Shown: positions 1 to 10,221, numbered from the stretch's first letter. The stretch: 57,731 nt of DNA from Bacteroidales bacterium UBA5515 (GCA_002423895.1 DIOL01000025.1:22489-80219), one strand, 5' to 3'. Notes: generated by a model not told the origin, from the letters alone. Translations and numbers: made by a program.

Positions 1-102
1 ATTGAATTTACAAAGAAAGGATAATGCTATAAGAATAACATAAAGAAGGAATAGGAAATTATAAACAAAAACTATCATAAAAATATGATTTATAATTTGC
101 GA

Positions 103-134
103 CAAATATACAATATTCTTCTTTTATAGACAAA
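103..134 (-). promoter_or_regulatory. Bacteroidota-type promoter reading left out of the window
   Basis: Read on the minus strand, TATATTTG (103-110) matches the phylum -7 consensus TAnnTTTG, and TTTG (131-134) lies 20 bases upstream, as expected for the -33 element. It would start a leftward transcript at about base 97, so the gene it serves is mostly outside the window. Confidence 0.5.
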
Positions 135-378
135 ATAATATTATGATAATTGTTAATATTAATTTTCCTTGTGAGATTTTTCTTTAAAGGCGTCTAATGT
201 TTAAAAAGGATTCCGTTTTACGGGATAACATATCCCTCACAAAAAAAGTATCGAATTATAAATCCCAATAATAATATAGAATAGTAGTAACAAATCTTGC
301 ACAATAAATTTAGTTAAAAGTAAAGGTTGTTAACGCAGCTGAAATTAAGTAGAGATTTCAATAATACATTAATTGAAA
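135..378. other. Non-coding stretch left of the first terminator; no gene recognised
   Basis: No convincing reading frame is present. A short perfect hairpin (GGGATA 222-227, TATCCC 231-236) and the terminator that follows at 382-406 would be compatible with a small RNA on the plus strand. I could not match it to 6S, tmRNA, RNase P or SRP RNA by their conserved motifs, so it stays unassigned. Confidence 0.2.
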
Positions 379-413
379 AAAAGGATGTATTTTATTAATA
401 CGTCCTATTTTTT
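375..413 (+). terminator. Intrinsic terminator, possibly bidirectional
   Basis: AGGATGTATT (382-391) pairs with AATACGTCCT (397-406), with one G-T wobble and a five-base loop. It has an A-run before it and six T after it, so it could stop transcription in either direction. No gene that it ends is visible in the window. Confidence 0.6.
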
Positions 414-514
414 GTTTATATAAATTACAGAAAATAAGGTTTATAAGTAGACAAATAAAGCTTTAATCTAAAAGAATTAAGTATAAAACTAATTAAACTT
501 CTTTTAGAACTAAA

Positions 515-639
515 AACAATGCCATTGTTTTCTCAAAACAACCGCATTGTTTTGGCAGAACAATGCCATTGTTTTATAAAAATAACCGCATTGTTTTGAG
601 TAAACAATGCGGTTGTTTTGAGATTTAAATAAGGATTAA
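515..639 (+). repeat. 22-bp palindrome array, locus A (5 units) with tail
   Basis: Five 15-bp cores start at 515, 537, 559, 581 and 603, exactly 22 bp apart. Each has six-base arms around a GC trinucleotide: AACAAT-GCC-ATTGTT (units 1 and 3), CGC centres (units 2 and 4) and a GCG centre (unit 5). Unit 5 is almost the reverse complement of unit 4, so the two can form a 15-bp stem with a seven-base loop. Spacers of seven bases are not conserved. A tail, AATAAGGATTAA (628-639), resembles the AACAAGGATTAG tail of the other three arrays. The array lies just downstream of the typA stop codon. Confidence 0.85.
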
Positions 640-694
640 ATTTTTCTAATCAAGCTTTTCTTATTTCTAATTAAGCATTAATCAGTTATAAATA

Positions 695-2494
695 CTATTT
701 AGATGCTCTTTTGCGGTCTGTTTCGTTAAGTAAAATCTTTCTTATACGAAGATTTTTTGGAGTAACTTCCAAATATTCATCATCAGCAATATACTCCATT
801 GATTCTTCCAAAGAGAAATGAACAGCTGGTGCAATTGATACTTTATCATCACTTCCAGAGGCTCTCATATTAGAAAGTTTTTTGGTAACTGCAACATTAA
901 CTACAATATCATCAGGACGATTGTTTTCTCCAATAACCATTCCAGTATAAACTTCTTCTCCTGGATCAACAAAAAATCTTCCTCTGTCTTGCAGTTTATT
1001 TATTGAATATTCAATTGCTGTTCCTGTTTCTTTAGCAATAAGTGAGCCCATTCTTCTTCCCCCAATCTCTCCTTTCCAAGGTTCAAACCCAACAAGGCGA
1101 TGAGCAATAATTGCTTCTCCTTCTGAAACTGTAAGAATATTGTTTCTTAAACCAATAATACCTCTTGAAGGAATTGAAAAGTCTAATTGAGAACGGTCTC
1201 CTTTTGGTTCAATTGAAATAATTTCACCCTTTCGAAGAGTTACTAATTCAATAACCTTTCCAGCAAATGCTTCAGGAACAACAATTGTTAACTGTTCCAT
1301 TGGTTCGCATTTTTTCCCGTCAATTTCTTTTATAATTACTTTTGGTTGTCCAAGTTGAAGTTCATAACCTTCTCTACGCATTGTTTCAATCAAAATTGAA
1401 AGGTGTAATATCCCTCTTCCGTAAACAATGTATGAGTCTGGAGATTCTGTTTCCTTAACTTTTAGTGCTAAGTTCTTTTCCAATTCAGCATAAAGTCTGT
1501 CTCTCAAATGTCGAGAAGTAACAAACTTTCCTTCTTTTCCAAAGAATGGAGAATTGTTGATTGTGAAAAGCATACTCATTGTAGGCTCGTCAATCTTAAT
1601 TGGAGTTAGTGGTTCAGGGTTTTCAATATCGCAGATGGAGTCTCCAATATCGAAATTGTCCATTCCCAAAACGGCACAAATCTCTCCTGCTTCAATAATG
1701 TTCTTTGTTTTTTCTTTAGCCAATCCTTCAAAAGTGTAGAGTTCTTTCACTCTTGAACGAATATTATCTCCATTAGCCTTACATAGCATCACATCCATAC
1801 CAGCTTGCAAAGTACCACGAGATAATCTTCCCACAGCAATTCTTCCTACGTAAGAAGAATAGTCTAATGAGGAAATCATTAATTGAGTTGTACCTTCTTC
1901 ATATTCTGGCTCAGGAATAACTTCAATTATTTTATCTAAAAGATAGGAAATATCCTCTGTTTGGTTTCTAAAGTCCTCACTCATCCATCCTTCTTTTGAA
2001 GAACCAAAGACAGTTGGGAAATCCAATTGGTCTTGAGTTGCTCCCAAATTAAACATTAGGTCAAAAACTTTTTCTTGAGTATGTTCAGGATTACAGTTCG
2101 GTTTATCAACTTTATTAATGACAACAATTGGTTTAAGGTTCAAGTCAATAGCTTTTTGCAAAACAAAACGAGTTTGAGGCATTGGTCCTTCAAAGGCATC
2201 AACTAAAAGCAAAACGCCATCAGCCATATTCAAAACTCTCTCCACTTCTCCTCCAAAATCACTATGTCCGGGAGTATCAATAATGTTTATCTTAAAATCT
2301 TTGTAGTGTATTGAAACGTTTTTTGATAAAATAGTAATGCCTCTTTCTCTTTCAAGGTCATTATTGTCAAGTATTAATTCTTTTGTTTCTTGATTGTCGC
2401 GAAATAGTTTTGCTTGATAAAGCATTCTATCCACTAAAGTTGTTTTGCCATGGTCAACGTGTGCAATAATGGCAATGTTTCTGATTTTTTTCAT
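695..2494 (-). CDS. typA: Ribosome-associated translational GTPase TypA/BipA
   Basis: TypA is a cytoplasmic EF-G-like GTPase that binds the 70S ribosome and supports ribosome assembly and stress or cold adaptation. At 599 residues it has the family length. The G1 motif AHVDHGKT is at residues 11-18, the G3 motif DTPGH at about 73-77 and the G4 motif NKVD at about 127-130. EF-G-like domains and the TypA-specific C-terminal half follow. ATG start at 2494. It lies 16 bases downstream of alaS on the same strand and is probably co-transcribed with it. A palindrome array sits beyond its stop codon rather than a simple terminator. Confidence 0.97.
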   Translation of the reverse strand: MKKIRNIAIIAHVDHGKTTLVDRMLYQAKLFRDNQETKELILDNNDLERERGITILSKNVSIHYKDFKINIIDTPGHSDFGGEVERVLNMADGVLLLVDAFEGPMPQTRFVLQKAIDLNLKPIVVINKVDKPNCNPEHTQEKVFDLMFNLGATQDQLDFPTVFGSSKEGWMSEDFRNQTEDISYLLDKIIEVIPEPEYEEGTTQLMISSLDYSSYVGRIAVGRLSRGTLQAGMDVMLCKANGDNIRSRVKELYTFEGLAKEKTKNIIEAGEICAVLGMDNFDIGDSICDIENPEPLTPIKIDEPTMSMLFTINNSPFFGKEGKFVTSRHLRDRLYAELEKNLALKVKETESPDSYIVYGRGILHLSILIETMRREGYELQLGQPKVIIKEIDGKKCEPMEQLTIVVPEAFAGKVIELVTLRKGEIISIEPKGDRSQLDFSIPSRGIIGLRNNILTVSEGEAIIAHRLVGFEPWKGEIGGRRMGSLIAKETGTAIEYSINKLQDRGRFFVDPGEEVYTGMVIGENNRPDDIVVNVAVTKKLSNMRASGSDDKVSIAPAVHFSLEESMEYIADDEYLEVTPKNLRIRKILLNETDRKRASK

Positions 2495-2510
2495 CTATTA
2501 TTTTTAAGTG

Positions 2511-5120
2511 TTATGCAAAAATTAATTCCTTTGCTTTAAGGATTGCTTCTTGAATCGCTTCAGTATCTTTTCCTCCTGCAGTTGCAAAGAAAGGTTGTCC
2601 ACCTCCGGAGCCTTGAATAAGTTTGGATGCTTCTCTAACAATTGAGCCAGCATTTTTTCCTTTTTTAACAAGGTCTTGAGATAACATTATTATAAGTGTT
2701 GGTTTGCTGTCAAATACGCTTCCTGCAATAAATACAAAATTATTATCATTAAAATGATTTTTGAATCTATAAGCAATATCTTTTATTATGTTTGGAGAAA
2801 CTGGAAGATTCAATTCAATATAATTTACTCCATCAAAAACCTCTGTCCTATTCTTTAATTGGTTAAAAAGAGAATCTGTTTTTTCCTTTTGGAAATTCTC
2901 AATAGATTCTTTTAGACTCTCGTTTTCACTAACTAATTTTTGAATTGCCTGTTGAATATTTGCTTGTTTAAGAACGGAACGAACATTATCAACCATTGAA
3001 GAATAATCGTAAATAAGTTCTTCTACCTTAGCTCCAGTGATTGCTTCAATTCTTCTAACAGATGCAGCAATTGCTGATTCGGAAACTATCTTAAACATAC
3101 CTATGTTTCCAGTAGCACTTACGTGAGTTCCTCCACATAATTCAATTGAATCACCAAATTGCATCACTCTAACTTTATCTCCATATTTTTCACCAAACAA
3201 AGCAACTGCTCCTAATTTACGAGCATCGTCAATTGGCATTTCTCTTCTATCGTTAGCAATTATATTTTGGCGAATTATAGAATTTACTTTCATTTCTACT
3301 TTTTGAATTTCTTCATCTGTTAGCTTTGCAAAATGAGAAAAGTCAAAACGTAATCTTTCATCATCAACCATTGAACCTTTTTGTTCAATATGTGAGCCCA
3401 AAACTTCTTTTAAAGCATAATGAAGAAGATGTGTTGCAGAGTGATTTGCTTCAATTTTATGTCTTCTTTCAACATTAACAACTGCATTGAAAGAAGAATT
3501 AACATTTTGAGGAAGAGAATTAACCAAATGAACTGCCAATCCGTTTTCAGTTTTGGTATTTATAACATTAATCTTTTCTTCATCATTTTCAATGTAACCG
3601 CTATCTCCTATTTGACCTCCAAGTTCAGCATAGAAAGGAGTTTGATTGAAAACTAATTGATAGAATGTCTTATCTTTTTGTTTAATTTTTCTGTAACGAA
3701 GAATTTCAACTTCAGCATTTAAACTATCATATCCCAAAAATTTAGTCTTCTCTCCTTCTTTAATTTCCACCCAATCATCAGTGTCAATATGAGCTGCATT
3801 TCTTGAGCGTTCTTTTTGTTGTTGAAGATTTTGCTCAAATCCATTCATATCAACTTCCAATTCTTTTTCCTTAGCCATTAAACAGGTAAGGTCAATTGGG
3901 AAACCGTAAGTATCAAAAAGTTCAAAAGCAAAATTTCCGTCAATAGTTTTATTTGTTAAGCTTTCAGTGTATTTTTCAAATTTAATTATACCATTAGATA
4001 ATGTTCTTAAGAAAGCTTGTTCCTCTTCCTTTATAACCTTTGAAATTAAGGATTCATTTCGTTTTAACTCTTCAAATTGTCCTCCCATCTTTTCTACTAA
4101 TAAAGGAACAATTTTATACATAAATGGTTCTTTAAATTCTAAGAAAGTATAGCCGTAACGAATAGCACGACGAAGAATTCTACGAATAACATATCCCTGT
4201 TTTGCATTGGAAGGAAGTTGTCCATCAGCAATTGCAAAAGCAACAGCACGAATATGATCAGCACAAACTCTCATTGCAACATCAGCCATTTTGTCTTGAC
4301 CATAAACCTTATTGGATTCTTTAGCTAAGAATTGAATATAGGTTTGAAAAATATCTGTTTCGTAGTTTGATTTCTTCTTTTGAATAGCCATACAAAGACG
4401 TTCAAACCCCATTCCTGTATCAACATGCTTTTCTTTTAAAGGTTCCAAACTTCCATTTGCCAAACGATTAAATTGAATAAAAACCAAGTTCCAAATTTCA
4501 ACAACTAAAGGATGATCCTTATTAACTAAATCTTTTCCGCTTATTTCTTTCTTTTGACTTTCATCTCTTAAGTCAACATGTATTTCAGAACAAGGACCAC
4601 AAGGACCTTGATCGCCCATTTCCCAAAAATTATCTTTTTTGTTTCCTTCCAAAATTCTATCTTCACTGATAATTTCTTTCCAATAGTTGTAGCTTTCTAT
4701 ATCTTTTGGCTGGTTGTCCTTTTCATCACCTTCAAAAACTGTTACATATAAATCCTCAGGATTTAGTTTAACAACCTTAGTTAAAAACTCCCAAGCCCAA
4801 GCAATTGCATCCTTTTTAAAATAATCTCCAAAAGACCAGTTACCCAACATTTCAAACATTGTATGATGATAGGTATCGTGTCCTACTTCTTCCAAATCAT
4901 TATGTTTTCCTGAAACACGTAAACATTTTTGTGTATCAGCAATACGAGGAGAAATCTTTGGACTGTTTCCCAAGAATATTTCTTTAAACTGATTCATACC
5001 AGCATTAGTAAACATAAGAGTTGGGTCATTCTTCACAACCATAGAAGCAGAAGGTACAATTGAATGTTCTTTGGAAGCAAAAAAGTTTAAAAATGCAGTA
5101 CGGATTTCATTACTTGTCAT
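2511..5120 (-). CDS. alaS: Alanyl-tRNA synthetase
   Basis: Charges tRNA-Ala and, through its editing domain, removes mischarged serine or glycine. At 869 residues it is a full-length class II enzyme. The N-terminal catalytic region carries TNAGMNQFK and a motif-2 region reading GNWSFGDYF. The editing domain shows the zinc-binding HSATH motif and the CGGTH motif further on. The C-terminal DHHA1 domain ends in GSGGGQPFFATAGG. First gene of the leftward alaS-typA unit. A minus-strand TATTTTTG (-7) is seen at 5175-5182, about 55 bases before the ATG. Confidence 0.98.
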   Translation of the reverse strand: MTSNEIRTAFLNFFASKEHSIVPSASMVVKNDPTLMFTNAGMNQFKEIFLGNSPKISPRIADTQKCLRVSGKHNDLEEVGHDTYHHTMFEMLGNWSFGDYFKKDAIAWAWEFLTKVVKLNPEDLYVTVFEGDEKDNQPKDIESYNYWKEIISEDRILEGNKKDNFWEMGDQGPCGPCSEIHVDLRDESQKKEISGKDLVNKDHPLVVEIWNLVFIQFNRLANGSLEPLKEKHVDTGMGFERLCMAIQKKKSNYETDIFQTYIQFLAKESNKVYGQDKMADVAMRVCADHIRAVAFAIADGQLPSNAKQGYVIRRILRRAIRYGYTFLEFKEPFMYKIVPLLVEKMGGQFEELKRNESLISKVIKEEEQAFLRTLSNGIIKFEKYTESLTNKTIDGNFAFELFDTYGFPIDLTCLMAKEKELEVDMNGFEQNLQQQKERSRNAAHIDTDDWVEIKEGEKTKFLGYDSLNAEVEILRYRKIKQKDKTFYQLVFNQTPFYAELGGQIGDSGYIENDEEKINVINTKTENGLAVHLVNSLPQNVNSSFNAVVNVERRHKIEANHSATHLLHYALKEVLGSHIEQKGSMVDDERLRFDFSHFAKLTDEEIQKVEMKVNSIIRQNIIANDRREMPIDDARKLGAVALFGEKYGDKVRVMQFGDSIELCGGTHVSATGNIGMFKIVSESAIAASVRRIEAITGAKVEELIYDYSSMVDNVRSVLKQANIQQAIQKLVSENESLKESIENFQKEKTDSLFNQLKNRTEVFDGVNYIELNLPVSPNIIKDIAYRFKNHFNDNNFVFIAGSVFDSKPTLIIMLSQDLVKKGKNAGSIVREASKLIQGSGGGQPFFATAGGKDTEAIQEAILKAKELIFA

Positions 5121-5272
5121 AAAAATACTTGTTTTTGAAGGTTATATAAATTTGCCTTAAACTTAATGAGCCTGCAAAAATAGTGAAAAAATGCGGGATA
5201 TTTTCATTAAAGAAGAAAAAACACTAATTTTGCAATAATAAAAGAACCCAAAATTGAAAAAATAATAATTTT

Positions 5273-5542
5273 ATGGCATTTTTTACTCCAAAAAAACCTC
5301 GCAAATTTGAATATAAACCACGCTTTTATGATCCAAAGAAAGAAGAATTGGAACAATTAAAAGCTAAGTATGGTCCAAATGACGGAGAATCATTTAATAG
5401 AAGAATTACCTTTCGTAAGACAATGCAAGACAAAAAGGATGAAAAAATTAAAAAACCAATTCCAGTATTAAGAATTATTTTAATTGCATCTTTACTTTTA
5501 ATTGCACTGTATTTTCTCCTAACATTTGTTGAAAAATGGTAA
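5273..5542 (+). CDS. Small membrane protein upstream of mutL
   Basis: An 89-residue basic protein with a Lys/Arg-rich soluble N-terminal part (about 1-65) and one C-terminal transmembrane helix (about 67-86, IPVLRIILIASLLLIALYF region). No catalytic motif is visible. Its stop codon ends one base before the mutL start, so the two are translationally coupled, and a TAATTTTG promoter element lies at 5225-5232. Similar small proteins occur beside mutL in other Bacteroidales as far as I recall. The function is unknown. Confidence 0.8.
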   Translation: MAFFTPKKPRKFEYKPRFYDPKKEELEQLKAKYGPNDGESFNRRITFRKTMQDKKDEKIKKPIPVLRIILIASLLLIALYFLLTFVEKW

Positions 5543-5543
5543 T

Positions 5544-7319
5544 ATGCCTAATTTAATTAAAATTCTCCCTCCCAATATTTCTAATCAAATTGCTGCAGGT
5601 GAAGTTGTTCAAAGACCAGCTTCCGTTGTAAAAGAATTAATTGAAAATGCAATTGATGCTAAAGCTACCCATATACAATTAAATATAAAGGACGGAGGTA
5701 AAACTCTTATTCAAGTTATTGATAATGGTACTGGCATGAATGAAGAAGATGCCTTAATTTCATTTGAACGCCATGCAACATCAAAAATAAAAACATCTGA
5801 AGATCTTTTTCATCTTACAACAATGGGTTTTCGTGGAGAAGCCCTTGCTTCTATTGCTGCCATTGCTCATGTTGAAATGAAAACCAAACAGGAGAATCAG
5901 GAATTGGGTACTCTTGTTGAGATGGAAGGAAATGTTTGTAAGAATAAAACTCCAATTGCTTGCGAAAAAGGAACTTCTATTTCAGTTAAAAATCTTTTTT
6001 ATAATGTTCCTGCAAGAAGAAATTTTCTTAAAACTGAACAAATAGAGAATAATCATATTCTTGAAGAGTTTATTCGCACTGCACTTATAAATAATGATAT
6101 TGCTTTTACATATTATAATAATGGTAAATTAATACATAAACTTGATAAACAAAATCTTAAAAAGAGAATAATTGACCTTTTCGGTAAGGCATATAATGAA
6201 AGACTTTTGCCAATTGAGGAAGAAATTGATGCAGTTAAGATAAGTGGTTTTATTATTAAGGCTGAATATGTAAAGAAAAATAAATCTGAACAATATTTTT
6301 TTGTAAATAACAGGTATATGCGTAATACCTATCTTGCAAATAGTATAGATAGAGCCTATCAAGGATTAATTCAGGAGAAGACCTACCCTGCTTTCTTTAT
6401 TCATTTGAATGTAAATCCAGAAAATATTGATGTAAATATTCATCCAACAAAAACCGAAATTAAATTTTTGGATGATAAAGTAATTTATGCTGTTTTATAT
6501 GCAGCAGCAAAGAAAAGTTTAGGACAATTCACTCTAATAAATCAATTAGATTTTTCATTGGATAGTAGTTTTGAGTTTACTCCATTGAAAAAAGGAGAAA
6601 TGCCTACAATGCCAAGAACTAATTTTAATCCCGACTATAATCCTTTTGAGAAAGAAACAACTAATAATATTTCATATCATAAGCAAGAAGATATTTTTGA
6701 AGATAAGGGAGTAAACATATTAACTATTGAAGAAAACTTTAATACAAACTATTCAAATAATAATCCGGAAGTAATTCAATTTTTGAATAAATATATTATT
6801 ACAAAGACTAAAAACAATATATTAATAATCAATCAAGAGAGAGCTTCACAAAGAATACTTTATGATAAGTTTTCTTCAATGGATTTTGCAGATATTTCTT
6901 GTCAACAACTTCTTTTCCCTTACAATCATTTCTTTTCTCCAACTCACACCACTCAACTTTTGGAACTATTGCCAGATATTAGGAAATATGGTTTTGCAAT
7001 AGAATATCAAAATGATGGAAGTTTTAACATAACTGCCACTCCCAATGAAATGAATTCCGATGATGCACAAATAATATTAGAAGATTTATTATTTGAATTA
7101 AATCAAACTAACTTCAATTCTCCTTCTCCTAAGAGTCAAAAAATTGCCTTAACAATGGCTAAACGATTATCAATTAAGGAAGGCAAACAACTTCAAGATG
7201 AGGAGATGTTAGGAATTGTTGGTCAATTGTTTTCTTCTTCCAGTTGTGAAATAAGTCCATTTGGAAAGAAGATAATTCATAAATTAGATATAGAAGAGAT
7301 TAATAATATATTTGGATAA
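5544..7319 (+). CDS. mutL: DNA mismatch repair protein MutL
   Basis: MutL is the ATPase that links MutS mismatch recognition to downstream repair. The GHKL ATPase motifs are clear in the N-terminal third: IAAGEVVQRPASVVKELIEN, DNGTGM and TMGFRGEALASI. I place the start at the ATG at 5544, one base after the upstream stop codon; the in-frame ATG at 5526 would add six residues overlapping the upstream gene. The C-terminal dimerisation domain is present. At the DQHA-type endonuclease motif the sequence reads INQERASQRIL, and the terminal CPHGRP-type motif reads SPFGKK, so metal-binding residues of endonuclease-active MutL are missing. It is 591 residues long. Confidence 0.95.
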   Translation: MPNLIKILPPNISNQIAAGEVVQRPASVVKELIENAIDAKATHIQLNIKDGGKTLIQVIDNGTGMNEEDALISFERHATSKIKTSEDLFHLTTMGFRGEALASIAAIAHVEMKTKQENQELGTLVEMEGNVCKNKTPIACEKGTSISVKNLFYNVPARRNFLKTEQIENNHILEEFIRTALINNDIAFTYYNNGKLIHKLDKQNLKKRIIDLFGKAYNERLLPIEEEIDAVKISGFIIKAEYVKKNKSEQYFFVNNRYMRNTYLANSIDRAYQGLIQEKTYPAFFIHLNVNPENIDVNIHPTKTEIKFLDDKVIYAVLYAAAKKSLGQFTLINQLDFSLDSSFEFTPLKKGEMPTMPRTNFNPDYNPFEKETTNNISYHKQEDIFEDKGVNILTIEENFNTNYSNNNPEVIQFLNKYIITKTKNNILIINQERASQRILYDKFSSMDFADISCQQLLFPYNHFFSPTHTTQLLELLPDIRKYGFAIEYQNDGSFNITATPNEMNSDDAQIILEDLLFELNQTNFNSPSPKSQKIALTMAKRLSIKEGKQLQDEEMLGIVGQLFSSSSCEISPFGKKIIHKLDIEEINNIFG

Positions 7320-7408
7320 ACAAATGTGTTATTGCTATTTTCTAAAGTATTATTGCACCAAGAATATAAAATTTAATAGCACAGACCTTTAAAATATAAT
7401 TTTATTTG

Positions 7409-7416
7409 TATCTTTG
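7409..7416 (+). promoter_or_regulatory. -7 element (TATCTTTG) before the secreted YD-like protein
   Basis: TATCTTTG matches TAnnTTTG 46 bases upstream of the start at 7462. A good -33 TTTG at the usual distance is not visible, so support is moderate. Confidence 0.4.
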
Positions 7417-7461
7417 CTTTTCATATAAATAAATTATTTATCAATCTAATATCATTAAAAG

Positions 7462-8517
7462 ATGTTGAAAAATAGAACATATTTATTAATAGCTTTGTTA
7501 TTTTGCAGTGTTTTTGTATCTAAAGCACAGATAGTTCCAGTTACAACTTCTGATTATGGCCTGTTGGGCTATCCTCTTACTGTTCGCTATCAAAAATATG
7601 AAACTGATACTAATTATAAGCAAAAAGATAAGAGAACAAGTTTTATTGATGATTATCAAATGACTTTTAATGAAAACAGACGATTGGTTGAAAGACAACA
7701 TTATATTGGAGGAAATAAAGACAGATATTCTGTTTTTACTTATGATGATGTAACTCGTGATTTATTAAAAGAAGAATTGTTTGAAGCAAATAAAAAGATT
7801 GTTTCAACAATTACTCATAAATATGGATATCTTGGACGTTTGGAAGAAGTTGTAGAAGTTAATTATCCTGCATCTTTGGGTGGAGCAAACAAAATGGTTT
7901 CCCGTCAAACATATAAATGGAATCCAAAAGGTCAACTTTCAGAATATTCTATTTATGGAGATGATGCTTCAAGACAAAAAACAATTCAATATTTCTATGG
8001 TCCTCAAGACAGTTTAATTTATACTTTAACTACTTACGGATTTAATAAAAACATTGAAAAAACAACTTATAAAAGGAACTTTGCTCATTATTTAGTTGAA
8101 ATGACAATGTTTCGTAATGACATTCAAACAAGAAGAGAAACTTACGATTTGAATGATCAATACCAGGTTATTGGTAAGAAAGTTTATAATGGAAAGAATA
8201 AATTAACCCTTACTTATACCTATACTTATGATGAACATAATTATATGTTATCTGAAATAGCTAAAGATGAAAAAGGAAGATGGGCAATTGAGTATTACTA
8301 TAAGTATGAAAAGGATAAATTCTTCAATTGGACAAAGAAAACAACTTATGATGGTTGGGAACCTAAATATATTGAAACAAGAGAGTTCAATTATTCAAAG
8401 AAGGATCATTTCTATGATGACTTAAAGGATGCTGACCAAAAGAAAGTTATTAAAGTTCAAGAAGTACCACCAGCAAATTTAAAATTCCAAGAAGAAACTG
8501 AAGCTCGTTCAGAATAG
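7462..8517 (+). CDS. Secreted protein with YD-repeat-like segments, unknown function
   Basis: 351 residues with a signal peptide (about 1-22, ending VSKAQ), so it is exported. The mature part is rich in Tyr, Lys and Asp and repeats short patterns such as YKWNPKGQLSEYSIY and YTYTYDEHNYMLSE, which resemble the YD/RHS-type beta repeats of cell-surface proteins. No enzyme motif or lipobox is seen. It stands alone with its own promoter, and its 3' end overlaps the convergent recN by nine bases. Confidence 0.75.
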   Translation: MLKNRTYLLIALLFCSVFVSKAQIVPVTTSDYGLLGYPLTVRYQKYETDTNYKQKDKRTSFIDDYQMTFNENRRLVERQHYIGGNKDRYSVFTYDDVTRDLLKEELFEANKKIVSTITHKYGYLGRLEEVVEVNYPASLGGANKMVSRQTYKWNPKGQLSEYSIYGDDASRQKTIQYFYGPQDSLIYTLTTYGFNKNIEKTTYKRNFAHYLVEMTMFRNDIQTRRETYDLNDQYQVIGKKVYNGKNKLTLTYTYTYDEHNYMLSEIAKDEKGRWAIEYYYKYEKDKFFNWTKKTTYDGWEPKYIETREFNYSKKDHFYDDLKDADQKKVIKVQEVPPANLKFQEETEARSE

Positions 8518-10161
8518 AAGTTCTTTTGCAAGAGCTTTTGCTGAAGGAGTTATATTTCCATCAGATATTATTGTAGCAATTTCTTCAATCCTTTCTTCTT
8601 GAGAAAGGATTTTCATTTCTGAGTAAGTTGATTCCTCAGTATTATTTTTATAAACTTTAAAGTGAGAATCTGCTTTTGCTGCAATTTGTGGTAAATGCGT
8701 AATGGCAATAACTTGATGATTTTGGCTAATTTGTTTCATTATACTGCCAACCTTTGAAGCAATATCTCCACTAACACCAGTATCAATTTCATCAAAGATA
8801 ATTGTAGGCATATCTCCTTTATTATTCATAACTGCTTTCAAAGCCAACATTAAACGAGAAAGTTCACCACCAGAGATTACCTTTGAAATAGGTTGCAACT
8901 CCCCTCCTTTATTTGCATTAAACAAAAACTCAATATCATTTTCACCATTTGAAGATAAAGTAGAGTTTTCAGTTATTTTTATTTTCAAAACTGCATCCTT
9001 CATACCCATATCCATAAGTAAAGGAAGAATTTCTTTTTCTATACTTTGAGAAGAAAGTTTTCTTTCTTTAGTTATGTCTTTTGCCAAAAGGTTAAGTTTT
9101 GAGAAAATATCTTTTTCTTCTTTCTTTAATTTCTCAATCTTATCTGATAAATTGGATGAAACTAAAAGCTTTTCATCAATATCATCTCTTACCTTAAGTA
9201 ATTCTTCTAAAGAATTGACAGCGTGTTTCTTTTCTAATTTATATATTATCTCTAAACGTTCTTGCAAAAGCAAAAGTCTTTCAGAATTTATATTAATTGA
9301 ATCACCTAAAATAATAAGTTCAGAAAGAATATCTTTTAATTCAATGTAAGAAGAATCTAATCTTTTAAATATTTCTTCCAATGATTTGTGATGGGAAGCA
9401 ATTTTAGAAATGTTTTGACGTGTAAGTTGAATAAGATTAATTGCTCCAAGAGCTTCTTCTGCTTCTAAGTAATTAATTGATTCAATTATATTTGTTTTAA
9501 TCTGTTCAGCATTGGTCAATAAATCAATTTCCTGTTCCAACTCTTCCTTTTCTCCAAGAATTAAATTTGCACTCTCAAATTCATCACTCAAAAATTGGTA
9601 ATATGAAGCTTCTTTTTGAAATTCAGCCTCTTTTGTTTCCAAATCAGAAATCTCATTAGTTAATTTTCTCCATTGATAATAAAGAGATTGATAGTTAGTA
9701 AATAAAGTTTGATTGTCAATATAGGAATCAATAATTGAAAATTGGAATGAAGAGTTTTTTAATGTTAGGGTGTTATGTTGAGAATGAATATCAATTAACC
9801 TCTCTCCCAATTCTTTCATTGTATTTAGCTGAACTGGAGTATCATTTATAAAAGCTCTTGATTTCCCGTTTGAAGTAATTTCTCTTCTGATTGTTGTTTG
9901 AGAAGAATAATCCAAATCATTTGCCTCAAAGAAAGCATTGAATGAATCATCTAATTCAAAAACAGCCTCAACAATACATTTCTTTTCCTTATCCCAAAGC
10001 ACATTTGAATCTGCTCTTTGACCTAAAATTAAGCCTAAAGCTCCAAGCATTATAGACTTTCCTGCTCCTGTTTCTCCAGTTATAGCAATAAAACCTCTAT
10101 TAAAGGGAATATCCATTTTTCTTATTAGAGCGTAGTTTTCTATTTTTAAATTTTGTAGCAT
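8509..10161 (-). CDS. recN: DNA repair protein RecN
   Basis: RecN is an SMC-like ATPase acting in recombinational repair of double-strand breaks. The Walker A motif GETGAGKS is at about 29-36. A long central coiled coil (about 150-350) follows. The ABC signature VISGGELSRLMLALKAV, the Walker B motif TIIFDEIDTGVSG and an H-loop AITHLPQIA complete the ATPase head. At 550 residues it is the expected length. The leftward gene ends nine bases inside the convergent secreted-protein gene, so the two 3' ends are antisense to each other. Confidence 0.97.
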   Translation of the reverse strand: MLQNLKIENYALIRKMDIPFNRGFIAITGETGAGKSIMLGALGLILGQRADSNVLWDKEKKCIVEAVFELDDSFNAFFEANDLDYSSQTTIRREITSNGKSRAFINDTPVQLNTMKELGERLIDIHSQHNTLTLKNSSFQFSIIDSYIDNQTLFTNYQSLYYQWRKLTNEISDLETKEAEFQKEASYYQFLSDEFESANLILGEKEELEQEIDLLTNAEQIKTNIIESINYLEAEEALGAINLIQLTRQNISKIASHHKSLEEIFKRLDSSYIELKDILSELIILGDSININSERLLLLQERLEIIYKLEKKHAVNSLEELLKVRDDIDEKLLVSSNLSDKIEKLKKEEKDIFSKLNLLAKDITKERKLSSQSIEKEILPLLMDMGMKDAVLKIKITENSTLSSNGENDIEFLFNANKGGELQPISKVISGGELSRLMLALKAVMNNKGDMPTIIFDEIDTGVSGDIASKVGSIMKQISQNHQVIAITHLPQIAAKADSHFKVYKNNTEESTYSEMKILSQEERIEEIATIISDGNITPSAKALAKELLF

Positions 10162-10221
10162 TTTATCTATATCTTCGGATTAGTAAGTTAATTTAAGGTA
10201 TTGTGATTTAAGTTCAGGTTA

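Noticed and set aside
1..694. tRNA, RNase P, tmRNA or SRP RNA in the gene-free left end
   Set aside because: None of their conserved motifs was found on either strand; only a terminator and a repeat array can be supported.
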